Of a stretch of DNA of 64,000 nt, positions 17,595 through 26,769 are shown in pieces; position 1 is the stretch's first letter; every line of letters starts with the position of its first letter. This DNA is from Paenibacillus sp. FSL R10-2734 (lineage in GTDB: Bacteria > Bacillota > Bacilli > Paenibacillales > Paenibacillaceae), in NCBI RefSeq assembly GCF_037963865.1, contig NZ_CP150170.1, forward strand, positions 3,162,001 to 3,226,000. The letters are read 5' to 3'. A model generated the notes under the pieces. The model made no database searches and was not told where the DNA came from. It saw only the letters and a list, made by a program, of their open reading frames with translations. Both the position numbers and the translations under genes were made by a program.

Positions 17595-19142
17595 ATGTAT
17601 CGAGTTTTGATTGTTGATGATGAATCGGCGCATAGGAAAGGTGTCATTCAATTGCTCAACAGAATCAAGCCGGAGTATTTTTTATTTGAAGCCAAGGATG
17701 GTAGTATGGCCGAACTGATATTAGACACAGCGGATATTGATATCATACTTACGGACATCCGAATGCCAAACAAAGATGGGCTTGAGTTCTTACAGGACTT
17801 ACATAAAGCCAACTACCATGCAAAAGTGATTATTATTACGGGTCATGGTCAATTTGATTATGCCAAACGTGCTTTATCCTTGGGTGCCTTTGATTTTTTA
17901 TTGAAACCGATTGATATGAAGGAGCTACAACAAGCTCTGGACAACGCTGAAAGTAGCATACAGGCAAGGAATGTCCAGCAATTCACCCAAACTCTTGGGA
18001 TCGATATGCTATTGGGTAAGCTGGTTAAAGGTAAACTAGAGCTACACGAGAAACAGCAGTTAGAAGGAATTATCCCTACTAATGTTCCAGGTTTTATAAT
18101 TGTGATCAAGATTCCTCCATCTCTCACACTTAGTGTAGATTCTGATTGGGGCAAATCTACCAAGTCAGCCATAAAAAAAGCGCTTAAACCCATTGGACAT
18201 TGTAACGTATTCCAGCTCTTGGATGGTGACGTCTCACTTGTTGGCATGGTACTTCTTGATTGTAAACAAAACGAAAGTGATATTAACGAACTAGTTAGCC
18301 GTGTAATAAACAGATTGGTAAGTGAACTTCCTAAAGATTTCAAGGTAGGGATCAGCTCATATTTTGATAACTTGTATCCTGATTCTGAACAGGCATATGG
18401 CCAAGCCAGCGAAGCATTGCTAATGACATTTTATTCGCAAGAAATTTGTGAGGAATACAGAGCCCGAGATAACAATGATATTCGTTTGTTAAAAATACTC
18501 AATGACCATGAAGCGCAGCTCTCGAACGCAATCAAATATGAGGATCATTCGGCGGTCACTGAAGTGTTATCTGTTATGTTCAAAAAAGTAAGCGCTTACG
18601 ATAAACCCAATCCCAATCGACTTAAGGAATTGTTTTTGCTGACCAGTCTGCGATTGATCTATTTTCTGCAAGGCAAAAAGGTTATTGCGGATTATCAGAA
18701 GGAAATGGCAAGCTACAACCAAAAAATATTGGAGGCTCCAAGCCTGGATTCTTTGCGATTAGCCGTTGAGGAATCCTGCCTAATGCTTAATGACATTTCC
18801 AAGCAGAGTGAACAGTCTGATGAAGCCATTGCACTTGCGTTGAATTATCTGGAGGAACATTTTGCTGAGGATATAAGCTTGAGCCAATTGGCAGAAAAAT
18901 TTTATTTCACGGCCTCGTATTTCAGTATATATTTCAAGAAAAAAACAGGACAGAATTTCAATCCCTATTTAACTTCACTGCGTTTGGATCGTGCATGTAT
19001 GTATTTGCGTGAAACAAACGACAAAATCGGAGGGATCAGCCAAAAAGTTGGTTATAACGATTCGGCCTACTTCGGAAAAATTTTTAAAAAGAAGATTGGC
19101 TGCAGCCCCGATGAATATCGAAAGCGAAACTACAAGATTTGA
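17595..19142 (+). CDS. YesN-type response regulator (CheY-AraC)
   Basis: A 515-aa response regulator. The receiver domain has the acidic pocket D8-D9, phospho-acceptor D54 (ILTDIRMPN) and K104 (FLLKPID). A long middle region (~130-400) carries no recognised motif, and a C-terminal AraC double helix-turn-helix (FAEDISLSQLAEKFYFTASY; CSPDEYRKRN end) finishes it. AGGAGG precedes ATG 17595. Its TGA overlaps the TTG start of the sensor kinase by 4 bp, giving translational coupling. This class controls carbohydrate ABC transporters, which fits the binding protein and permease genes just downstream. A cre-like palindrome lies inside the gene (18587-18600). Confidence 0.93.
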   Translation: MYRVLIVDDESAHRKGVIQLLNRIKPEYFLFEAKDGSMAELILDTADIDIILTDIRMPNKDGLEFLQDLHKANYHAKVIIITGHGQFDYAKRALSLGAFDFLLKPIDMKELQQALDNAESSIQARNVQQFTQTLGIDMLLGKLVKGKLELHEKQQLEGIIPTNVPGFIIVIKIPPSLTLSVDSDWGKSTKSAIKKALKPIGHCNVFQLLDGDVSLVGMVLLDCKQNESDINELVSRVINRLVSELPKDFKVGISSYFDNLYPDSEQAYGQASEALLMTFYSQEICEEYRARDNNDIRLLKILNDHEAQLSNAIKYEDHSAVTEVLSVMFKKVSAYDKPNPNRLKELFLLTSLRLIYFLQGKKVIADYQKEMASYNQKILEAPSLDSLRLAVEESCLMLNDISKQSEQSDEAIALALNYLEEHFAEDISLSQLAEKFYFTASYFSIYFKKKTGQNFNPYLTSLRLDRACMYLRETNDKIGGISQKVGYNDSAYFGKIFKKKIGCSPDEYRKRNYKI

Positions 19143-20950
19143 TTAAACATAGAAAAATCAGCCTTAAGACAACATTAATTCTGTCCTATATATTAGTTGC
19201 TCTTACGGCGTTGAGTTTGTTTGCATGGCGTTCCTACAGCACTACAGAAAAATTCATGATTAAAATGGCGCAGGAAAATGTACATCAGCTTATAACCTCA
19301 AAGAATAGGATTCTGGATATGTCTTTTTCCGGAATTCGAGAGGCAACTTTGAACCTGCTGGTAGATAAGGAATTGTATAATCTGTTTGAGGATCTGGATT
19401 TTAAAAATGACATTGGCTTAATTGAAGCAGATAAGCAGGTTAAAGAGCTGTTACAAAAATATTTTTACAGCTACAAGCAGATCGCGTCTGTTGTGCTGGT
19501 AACTGAGGATCACTCATTTGGATATTGGCAAGAAGACATAACCTTTGACCACTCCTTTTTTAACAGCGAAATCTATCGTATAGCGGAGGAGAAGAAAGGG
19601 GGTAGTTTCTATTTACCAACCTATAATTACAATAAAGCTATGGGTAAAAAGGCTTTAGATCAACCTGACTACCCGCGAGAAATGATATTCTCACTCGTAC
19701 GTGTAGCCAATTTTACTTATATAAACAAGCAATATACTACTGAAAAGCTAAAGCGGTTTTCACTTAATCCTACACTAGTTATCAGCTTTACCGACGCTAC
19801 CTATCGCTCAGAACTGCAAACTCTCGCCTTACCTGATGGTTCAGAATATATGATACTTGACGCTAACGGTCATGTGGTTTCGCATAGTAATGCTACATTA
19901 ATAGGACAAAAATATAACAGCTCATGGATCTATCCGCTCATCGAGCAAGAGTCAGGTGTGGATTATCTTAGGATTGATGGAGAAGACACCATTATAAGCT
20001 ATGACACATCTGCCGCTACAGGGTGGACAACTATGGTCACTATTCCCCGTAGCTCGTTACTAAAGGATGTACTGCGTAAGATTAGTAATGATATCTTATT
20101 GTTCTCAGGGATTGCACTCATCGTTGCTCTTTCCCTCTCCCTCATGCTTACGCGAAAGTTTAGCGGTTCACTCAACCAAGTGCTGAAGGCCATTAAAAAT
20201 GTCGGCAACGGTGATTTTAATGTAACGGCTGAGTATACCAATATTCCGGAATTTGACTACATGGTAGACAGCTTTAATGAAATGAGTGCACAAATTAAGA
20301 AGCTGATTGATGAGAACTATTTGACGAAAATTAGACAGCGTGAAAGTGAAATTGCCATTCTCACAACGCAGCTTAATCCACATTTTTTGTACAACACGCT
20401 TAACGTGATCCAATTGGCGAACTTGAATGGTGAATATGAAAAAACTGGGGAGATGATTGTCTCTTTATCCAGAATGCTTAACTACACCGCAGACAATCGG
20501 AAAGAAATGAAGCCATTACGTGAAGATTTGGCCTGGCTGAACCAATATATTTACATTATGAAATGTAGATATGATGACGAATTCGAGATTGTTTGGACGA
20601 TGGATGAGGAGATGATGGATCTACTGGTTCCGAAGCTATTTATCCAACCGATACTGGAAAATAGTATCTTACACGCTTTTAATAATCGTGATGCAGGAGG
20701 AATCATCAGAATCACTGGCCAGCTCATAGATAATGGCATGACCTTTACGGTTGAAGACAATGGAGAAGGAATGAGCGAAGAGCAAATCACTACTTTTTTT
20801 GAGAACATCAATGATACTATTGGCATCAAAAATGTGTATCAACGTCTCCAGTTAATTTATGGTCAATCCGTGCAATTTGAGGTAACAAGCCAGCTCGGCA
20901 AGGGGACCAAAACGACAATTATTATCCCAATCAATGAAACGAATAGTTGA
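19139..20950 (+). CDS. YesM-type sensor histidine kinase
   Basis: A 603-aa membrane sensor. TM1 spans about 11-30, an extracytoplasmic Cache-like domain about 31-315, TM2 about 318-338 and HAMP about 338-390. The His_kinase domain has phospho-acceptor H415 in QLNPHFLYNTLN, and the C-terminal HATPase has VEDNGEGM and LGKGTKTTI. The start is TTG 19139 within the TTGA overlap with the response regulator; no strong ribosome site is present, so reinitiation is likely. It is the partner of the upstream YesN protein. The ligand is probably the sugar or the liganded binding protein of the next operon. Confidence 0.93.
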   Translation: MIKHRKISLKTTLILSYILVALTALSLFAWRSYSTTEKFMIKMAQENVHQLITSKNRILDMSFSGIREATLNLLVDKELYNLFEDLDFKNDIGLIEADKQVKELLQKYFYSYKQIASVVLVTEDHSFGYWQEDITFDHSFFNSEIYRIAEEKKGGSFYLPTYNYNKAMGKKALDQPDYPREMIFSLVRVANFTYINKQYTTEKLKRFSLNPTLVISFTDATYRSELQTLALPDGSEYMILDANGHVVSHSNATLIGQKYNSSWIYPLIEQESGVDYLRIDGEDTIISYDTSAATGWTTMVTIPRSSLLKDVLRKISNDILLFSGIALIVALSLSLMLTRKFSGSLNQVLKAIKNVGNGDFNVTAEYTNIPEFDYMVDSFNEMSAQIKKLIDENYLTKIRQRESEIAILTTQLNPHFLYNTLNVIQLANLNGEYEKTGEMIVSLSRMLNYTADNRKEMKPLREDLAWLNQYIYIMKCRYDDEFEIVWTMDEEMMDLLVPKLFIQPILENSILHAFNNRDAGGIIRITGQLIDNGMTFTVEDNGEGMSEEQITTFFENINDTIGIKNVYQRLQLIYGQSVQFEVTSQLGKGTKTTIIIPINETNS

Positions 20951-20960
20951 ATGAAGCTTT

Positions 20961-20991
20961 AAAAGGCAGAAGTTTTTCTTCTGCCTTTTTT
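20961..20991 (+). terminator. Strong terminator after the two-component operon
   Basis: AAAAGGCAGAAG (20961-20972), loop TTTTT, CTTCTGCCTTTT (20978-20989), then more T. The perfect 12-bp stem separates the regulator pair from the transporter operon, so the latter needs its own promoter between 20992 and 21139. Confidence 0.93.
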
Positions 20992-21139
20992 ATTTTGATG
21001 TCTGATGCCAAGAGCATAAATTTGTACCTAGTATCAAAAATTTCCCCTGTATAATTGCCATTTTTATCAGGGTTATAATTAGGTTGCAACAAAGGATGCT
21101 GGTTAGCACTCAGTAATCTAAATGATAGGAGAGGGTTAT

Positions 21140-22558
21140 ATGTCCAAGTTGAAAAAAGGATTGACGGCAATGTTAGCTACGATGCTGTTTACTGTGGTCG
21201 CTGGTTGCAACAGTGCTCCAAAGGCGAATCCAGATTCTTCGGCATCAAATGATTCCCAAACTTCCACAACTGCTCCTGCCAAAAAGCCTGGGGAAAAGTC
21301 TATCGTCAAATTCATGTACTGGGGTTCACCTGCAGAAAAAGCTGCTGTGGAGCAGGCGATCACCGATTTTGAGACAGCTAATCCAGACATTATGATTCAG
21401 GGGGTAAACATTCCTGGCGGTGATTTTTATACCAAGCTAACTGCCATGATTGCAGGTAACGAAGCACCAGACCTCAGTTATTCTGGGCCTTGGAAGCTCA
21501 AGCTTGGTGAAGATGGTTTTATTTATGAGTTCAACGAGTTAGCCAAAAAGTATCCAGAAATGAGCCAGGAGGGTCTGGTCAAGTACGCTGAATGGAAATG
21601 GGCTCCCGATAAGAGTGCAGGTCCTTTTCAAGCAAGTGTAACACCAACGCTCGTGTATAATAAACAGATTTTCAAAGATCTAGGGGTGGAATTGCCTCCT
21701 ACAAAGGCTGAGGAAGCTTGGAGTTGGGATGAGTTTGTTCAAGTAGCCCAGCAGCTGACTTTAGACAACAAAGGTCGCAATGCGCTTGATCCTAACTTTG
21801 ACGAAAAAAACATTAAGCAATTCGGTGTGAAGTTCAATACAGGCTGGAATGGATATATGCCATTGGTTCTTTCAAGTGGAGGTAACTATCTATCTGCCGA
21901 TGGGGCGGAGTTCGGACTGAACAAACCAGAAGCCACGAATGCAATCCAGAAGGTTGCCGACCTGATCAATGTACATCACGTAAATCCAACGCCATCACAG
22001 GCTAAGAGTATTCCGGCTCCCGCTACTGCACTACAATCCAAGCGTGTTGCCATGACTGTGGACGGCAGCTGGACCCACGCAGATTTAGCTCTAACGGATA
22101 TGGACTGGGGCGTCGGTGTTCTACCTCAAATGGGGGATAGCTATAAGACCTTCTTCCATGGAGGCTCGATAATCATATACAAGAATGCCAAAGATATCGA
22201 TGCCACACTCAAGTTTTACAACTGGATTACTAGTCCCGAAAGCGTTCTGACTTTACATCAGGGCTTGTGGTTACCTCAATACGATAAGTATTACACAGAT
22301 CCAGAGTATATTGACAAGTGGGCGAATGAGTCTCTTCCCGGTCGTCCTGAGGGATTCCAAGACGCTGTTATGAAGTCTACTTTTGAAAACGCTGTCTTAG
22401 CTCCCGAGCAAGGGGTTAAGAACTTTCAAGAGATAGATCCGCTTGTGACAGCCGCATTAGATGAGGTGTGGTCAGGCAAGAAAACTGCTCAAGAGGCTAT
22501 GGATGGTGTATTGCCTAAGGTCAAGCCATTAATTAAAGGCTGGTATTTCAACGACTGA
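21140..22558 (+). CDS. Sugar ABC transporter substrate-binding lipoprotein
   Basis: A 472-aa extracellular binding protein of the family-1 (MalE-like) type. The lipoprotein signal peptide ends in the lipobox VAGC with C23, followed by a Ser/Asn/Thr/Pro-rich linker. Typical motifs are KFMYWGSP at the start of the mature domain and the FHGGSIIIYKNAKD and AMTVDGSW regions. ATG 21140 is chosen because AGGAGAGG lies at 21127-21134. It is the first gene of the transporter operon and is followed by two permeases. No ATPase is encoded here, as is usual when a shared MsmX-type ATPase energises such systems. The sugar is probably the one handled by the GH172, GH32 and GH2 enzymes downstream. Confidence 0.93.
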   Translation: MSKLKKGLTAMLATMLFTVVAGCNSAPKANPDSSASNDSQTSTTAPAKKPGEKSIVKFMYWGSPAEKAAVEQAITDFETANPDIMIQGVNIPGGDFYTKLTAMIAGNEAPDLSYSGPWKLKLGEDGFIYEFNELAKKYPEMSQEGLVKYAEWKWAPDKSAGPFQASVTPTLVYNKQIFKDLGVELPPTKAEEAWSWDEFVQVAQQLTLDNKGRNALDPNFDEKNIKQFGVKFNTGWNGYMPLVLSSGGNYLSADGAEFGLNKPEATNAIQKVADLINVHHVNPTPSQAKSIPAPATALQSKRVAMTVDGSWTHADLALTDMDWGVGVLPQMGDSYKTFFHGGSIIIYKNAKDIDATLKFYNWITSPESVLTLHQGLWLPQYDKYYTDPEYIDKWANESLPGRPEGFQDAVMKSTFENAVLAPEQGVKNFQEIDPLVTAALDEVWSGKKTAQEAMDGVLPKVKPLIKGWYFND

Positions 22559-22572
22559 TTAACCACCTGATT

Positions 22573-22625
22573 ATCCCTCCTTGAAACGAACGACGGGTAA
22601 TTCCGCTGCTGTAGAGAGGAGGGAT
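22573..22625 (+). promoter_or_regulatory. Intra-operon hairpin between binding protein and permease genes
   Basis: ATCCCTCC (22573-22580) pairs with GGAGGGAT (22618-22625), and TTAATTTTT follows shortly. A partial terminator or RNA-stabilising hairpin here would give more binding protein than permease, a common arrangement in sugar ABC operons. Confidence 0.5.
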
Positions 22626-22655
22626 GTTAATTTTTCGAAAGGAGGCTGAATCTTT

Positions 22656-23576
22656 GTGGCAACGAAAACTGTGACTTTAACGCAGGGAAGTTCCAAAAGA
22701 GCTTTTCGCAAAAATATTACCGGCTACCTGTTTGCGGCACCGGCTATTCTGGGATTTCTAATCTTTACGATTGGTCCGATGATTGCAAGTCTAGCGATGA
22801 GCTTTACGGATTACTCAGTAACTGGTGGCGCAGATTATATTGGTCTGAGTAACTTTACGAACCTATTCAGCGGTACAGATCCTTATTTCTATAAGTCTTT
22901 GTGGGTTACTTTCTACTACGTTTTACTAAGCGTACCTATGCAGATTGTTTATGCTTTTTTGCTGGCTATCCTGCTTAACCAGAATGTGCGTGGATTGTCC
23001 ATATGGAGGACTATTTTCTATCTTCCCTCCATTGTGCCTGCGGTTGCTCTTTCCTTGATTTGGTTATGGATATTAGACCCTGATTTGGGTCTCGCAAATG
23101 AACTGCTGCGAATGATAGGACTACCAACCTCGCAATGGGTATTTGCGGAAGAGACCGTTATTCCGACATTGGCTGCCATGAGTATGTGGACTACTGGCGG
23201 GACTACGATCATCTTCTTGGCAAGTTTGAAGAACATATCTAAGCAAATGTACGAGGCCGTCGAAATTGATGGTGGCAGCGCTTTGCAAAAGTTCCGTCAT
23301 ATTACACTTCCCACGATGACGCCAATCATTTTCTACAATTTAGTTATGACTCTGATTGGCTCTTTCCAGGTGTTCTCACAGGCATACATCATGACGGATG
23401 GTGGACCTAATAACGCTAGTATGTTCTATGTATTCTATCTGTATCGTGAGGCTTTTCAATTTTCAAGACTTGGCAGCTCAAGTGCCATAGCCTGGGTACT
23501 GTTTATTATCATTATGGTGGCAACGATGCTTATTTTTAAGTCGTCTAGATCTTGGGTCTATTATGAGAATAAGTAG
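22656..23576 (+). CDS. Sugar ABC transporter permease (MalF/UgpA type)
   Basis: A 306-aa membrane protein with six predicted helices. The inner-membrane permease EAA loop is visible as YEAVEIDGGSALQKFRHITLP (shortened, ~196-216), which contacts the ATPase. The GTG start at 22656 lies ten bases after AAAGGAGG (22638-22645). It forms the transport channel together with the next gene. Length and topology are standard for CUT1-family sugar importers. Confidence 0.93.
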   Translation: MATKTVTLTQGSSKRAFRKNITGYLFAAPAILGFLIFTIGPMIASLAMSFTDYSVTGGADYIGLSNFTNLFSGTDPYFYKSLWVTFYYVLLSVPMQIVYAFLLAILLNQNVRGLSIWRTIFYLPSIVPAVALSLIWLWILDPDLGLANELLRMIGLPTSQWVFAEETVIPTLAAMSMWTTGGTTIIFLASLKNISKQMYEAVEIDGGSALQKFRHITLPTMTPIIFYNLVMTLIGSFQVFSQAYIMTDGGPNNASMFYVFYLYREAFQFSRLGSSSAIAWVLFIIIMVATMLIFKSSRSWVYYENK

Positions 23577-23585
23577 GTGTCAGAA

Positions 23586-24443
23586 ATGAAGATACAATCT
23601 AGTCAATATTATAGGAATAAAAGAATAGTCTCAAAAACACTAGTCTATATCATGCTGATTGGTGGAGCGATCTTCGCACTTTTACCTCTTTACTGGCTGT
23701 TTCGTAGTTCGCTAATGGATATGGTGCAAATTTTTGAAATGCCGCCTGTATGGATTCCCAATCCTGCTCATTTTGATAACTATGTGCAAGCAATGACAGT
23801 GGTCCCCTTTGCTCGATACTTTGTTAACACAACCGTGATTGTAGTAGGTGTCGTTGTGGGCACATTGTTATCCAGCTCGATCAGCGCTTTTGCTTTTGCA
23901 AGGTTAAAGTGGAAGGGACGCGACACCATCTTCGGTATTCTAATGTCTGGCATGATGCTTCCATTTGCAGTTACTCTTATACCTACTTTTATTGGGTGGA
24001 GTGCATTGGAGCTTAATAATACTTATGCACCGCTGATTATTCCCGCATGGTTTGGAGGCGGTATGGCGAACATTTTTATGCTCCGGCAATTTTATACGAC
24101 ACTTCCAAAGGAGCTGGATGAGGCTGCCATTGTAGACGGTGCTAATACTTTTACTATCTTTATCAAGATTATTCTTCCTCTTTCAAAGTCCGCTTTGATT
24201 GTGGTTGGACTCTTTTCCTTCATGGGTGCGTGGAATGATTTTCTGGCTCCGTTGGTTTATATCAGCTCGCCGGATAAGTACACTGTTGCGCTAGGTCTAC
24301 AGCAATTCAAGGGCATGTATAATGCGGAGTGGCATTTGATGATGGCTGCTGCCACTGTAGTTATACTTCCTGTCATCATTGTCTACTTTATTGGTCAACG
24401 TTACTTTATGGATGGTATTGCCTTAACAGGTCTAAAAGGATAA
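23586..24443 (+). CDS. Sugar ABC transporter permease (MalG/UgpE type)
   Basis: A 285-aa permease with six predicted helices and an EAA loop (LDEAAIVDGANTFTIFIKII, ~177-196), ending in the usual DGIALTGLKG. ATG 23586 is preferred because TAGGTG, overlapping the stop of the upstream gene, gives a six-base spacing; GTG 23577 would abut that stop codon. It pairs with the upstream permease. The GH172 gene begins 13 bp later, so the transporter and enzymes share a transcript. Confidence 0.92.
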   Translation: MKIQSSQYYRNKRIVSKTLVYIMLIGGAIFALLPLYWLFRSSLMDMVQIFEMPPVWIPNPAHFDNYVQAMTVVPFARYFVNTTVIVVGVVVGTLLSSSISAFAFARLKWKGRDTIFGILMSGMMLPFAVTLIPTFIGWSALELNNTYAPLIIPAWFGGGMANIFMLRQFYTTLPKELDEAAIVDGANTFTIFIKIILPLSKSALIVVGLFSFMGAWNDFLAPLVYISSPDKYTVALGLQQFKGMYNAEWHLMMAAATVVILPVIIVYFIGQRYFMDGIALTGLKG

Positions 24444-24456
24444 GGAGAGATAATAT

Positions 24457-25557
24457 ATGAACACAGATCTTGGTCGATTGGCTATTTTGGATAAGGGACA
24501 AAGCCGCGCAATTAATGCAGAGAATCCCACTGGAGAGAAAGGTAAGGGTGGCATGGCAAGCAGTCATCTAGGGCAATCTCGCAAGGGATCACCCTGCATA
24601 CCACAAATTGCTCCTGGCGAGACAGCGGTGCTTGCAGATATTGTTGGAGCTGGAGTAATTGAGCATATTTGGATGACTGTCACTAACAAGACCAGCGATC
24701 GCAATCCCTTTGTACTGCGTGACCTAGTGATAAGAATGTATTGGGACAACGAGACAATCCCCTCAGTGGAAGCACCATTAGGCGACTTCTTCTGCTGTGG
24801 ATTCGCACAAGGGACTCAGGTTAACTCCATTCCAGTGGTAGTTATTCCTAACAGGGGCATGAACTGCTACTGGGCGATGCCATTTCGCAAGCATGCGAGA
24901 ATTACCATTGAGAATCAGTCTGAAGAAGCGATCCCGTCATTCTTCTACCAGATCGATTACTGTAAGTATGACTCACTCCCAGATAACTCAGCTTATTTCC
25001 ATGCGCAATGGCGCAGACAACGTATAACTGAAAAGGCTAAAGACTTTGTGGTATTGGACGGAGTTAAAGGAGCGGGGCGCTATGTCGGAACCTACCTTGC
25101 ATTGACCACATTAGAAAGATATTGGTGGGGCGAGGGTGAGATGAAGTTCTTCATTGACGGAGACGACGAGTTTCCGACGATTTGCGGAACGGGAACGGAA
25201 GATTACTTTGGGGGCGCATGGAGCTTTGCTACTTACGATGAACATGGGAAAATGGAGGAGATTACTTACTGCACGCCTTATATGGGTTATCCCTATCATT
25301 CCAAAGTGGATCAAACCGTTACGCACCCCTGCCATGATGACGATGCTCCTACCATGCGGGGATTCTACCGCTGGCATCTTCCAGATCCCGTGCGATTTGC
25401 AAGTGATTTGAAGGTGACACTTCAACAAATTGGCGTTGGACACCGAGGATTATTTGAGCGGCAAGATGACGTGGCTACCATTGCTTACTGGTATCAGACC
25501 GAGCCACATAACGAATTCCCAGCGATGGATTCACGCGAAGAACGCTGGCCAAGATAG
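24457..25557 (+). CDS. GH172 (DUF2961) glycosidase
   Basis: A 366-aa DUF2961 protein, now glycoside hydrolase family 172. Characterised members are alpha-D-fructofuranosidases/difructose dianhydride I synthases and exo-alpha-D-arabinofuranosidases. Seen here are GAGVIEHIWMT near 65-75, EAPLGDFFCCGF near 107-118, IPNRGMNCYWAMPF near 130-143 and the conserved GTGTEDYFGGAW near 246-257, whose Glu is expected to be catalytic. No signal peptide, so it works on imported sugar. It lies directly after the transporter and before GH32 and GH2 genes. The company of a fructosidase-family GH32 favours a fructofuranoside substrate. Confidence 0.88.
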   Translation: MNTDLGRLAILDKGQSRAINAENPTGEKGKGGMASSHLGQSRKGSPCIPQIAPGETAVLADIVGAGVIEHIWMTVTNKTSDRNPFVLRDLVIRMYWDNETIPSVEAPLGDFFCCGFAQGTQVNSIPVVVIPNRGMNCYWAMPFRKHARITIENQSEEAIPSFFYQIDYCKYDSLPDNSAYFHAQWRRQRITEKAKDFVVLDGVKGAGRYVGTYLALTTLERYWWGEGEMKFFIDGDDEFPTICGTGTEDYFGGAWSFATYDEHGKMEEITYCTPYMGYPYHSKVDQTVTHPCHDDDAPTMRGFYRWHLPDPVRFASDLKVTLQQIGVGHRGLFERQDDVATIAYWYQTEPHNEFPAMDSREERWPR

Positions 25558-25637
25558 AAATGCCACTTCTCACTAAATTGCTAGTCATAATGAATAGCAG
25601 CATAAAATAAAAAAGTAGACCGGGAGATGAGCATAAG

Positions 25638-26729
25638 ATGGTTGAACGACTGAAGTATCACTTTGAGCCTCAAACTGGGTGGATAAATGATCCAAATGGT
25701 TTGATATTTTTCCAAGGCCGTTATCATGCTTTTTTTCAGCATTATCCTTTTGCGCCTCGTTGGGGCCAAATGCACTGGGGACATGCGGTAAGCGACGATC
25801 TTGTTCATTGGGAAGAGCTGCCGATTGCTCTCTACCCCGACCAAGAGTATGAGGACAGTAAACAAGGGGGTTGCTTCTCAGGCTGTGCCGTCATTAAGGA
25901 TGACATTCTTTATCTTATCTATACCTCAGTGTCTGATCAATATGGTCAAACACAGTCGGTTGCCATGAGTCATGATGGAATAAACTTTGAAAAGTACTCC
26001 GAGAACCCCGTCATCAGACAGATTCCTTCTGAGGCAAGTTTCGATTTCCGCGATCCCAAGGTTACTCTTATAGATGGAATCTATTATATGGTATTGGCAT
26101 CAGGGAAGGACGATGTTGGCAAAATACTGCTGTATAAGTCTCTCGATTTGCTAGATTGGGACTATGTAGGGGTTCTATTCGAAGGGTCCGAATATGGAGG
26201 TATATTAGAATGCCCAGACTTCTTCCCCTTTGCTGGAAAATACCTATTGATGTTTTCACAGATAGGCTGCGACACTCGTTCGACGATATTTGCCTACGGT
26301 GACTTTGATGGCAAGAAGTTGACTGACTTCTCTATACACACGCCACAGATAGGGCCACATTATTATGCTCCTCAGACTTTTCTTGATGAACAAGGTCGCA
26401 GAATCCTTATTGGTTGGCTGTTCAACAAAGATGAGAAGCTTAATGGTGGAGCAGACTATGCTGGTGCATTGACTATTCCGTGCGAGCTGAATATGGAGAA
26501 TGGTAAATTGCTTGCCTATCCTGTCGTGGAAGCACAAGATCTTCTTGACAGCTCTAATGAGTTGGTCGTTGTTGAGAACGATAAAGTTTGGATAAAAGCG
26601 AGCAATGTTAGTTTCCCTGTGGAATATAATGGAGTAATAAACACCATTAAGATTCTGCGTGACACAAAAACGATCGAAGTGTTTGTTAACGAAGGTGAGG
26701 CTGTGTTTACTTATTGGTATGCCAAATAG
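25638..26729 (+). CDS. GH32 beta-fructofuranosidase-type enzyme with shortened C-terminal domain
   Basis: A 363-aa glycoside hydrolase family 32 protein. The catalytic triad motifs of the five-bladed propeller are intact: nucleophile D18 in WINDPNG, transition-state D139 in FRDPK and acid/base E191 in ECPDFF. Most family members have ~480-500 residues with a C-terminal beta-sandwich. Here only ~55 residues follow the propeller, though the family's last strand (KTIEVFVNEGEAVFT) is present. This suggests an internal loss of most of the sandwich rather than a stop. It is cytoplasmic. Substrate is likely a small fructoside such as inulo- or levano-oligosaccharide, sucrose or a difructose product. 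Confidence 0.9.
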   Translation: MVERLKYHFEPQTGWINDPNGLIFFQGRYHAFFQHYPFAPRWGQMHWGHAVSDDLVHWEELPIALYPDQEYEDSKQGGCFSGCAVIKDDILYLIYTSVSDQYGQTQSVAMSHDGINFEKYSENPVIRQIPSEASFDFRDPKVTLIDGIYYMVLASGKDDVGKILLYKSLDLLDWDYVGVLFEGSEYGGILECPDFFPFAGKYLLMFSQIGCDTRSTIFAYGDFDGKKLTDFSIHTPQIGPHYYAPQTFLDEQGRRILIGWLFNKDEKLNGGADYAGALTIPCELNMENGKLLAYPVVEAQDLLDSSNELVVVENDKVWIKASNVSFPVEYNGVINTIKILRDTKTIEVFVNEGEAVFTYWYAK

Positions 26730-26769
26730 ATAGTTTATTTCATATTAATTGAAAGGAAGTAGATTCAGA

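Noticed and set aside
18587..18600. cre-like palindrome AGTAAGCGCTTACG within the response-regulator gene
   Set aside because: Two terminal mismatches to the catabolite-repression consensus and a position deep inside a coding region; could be chance.
21050..21079. TATAAT boxes as promoter of the sugar transporter operon
   Set aside because: Two TATAAT hexamers are present, but neither has a -35 at acceptable distance, so a specific promoter cannot be called.
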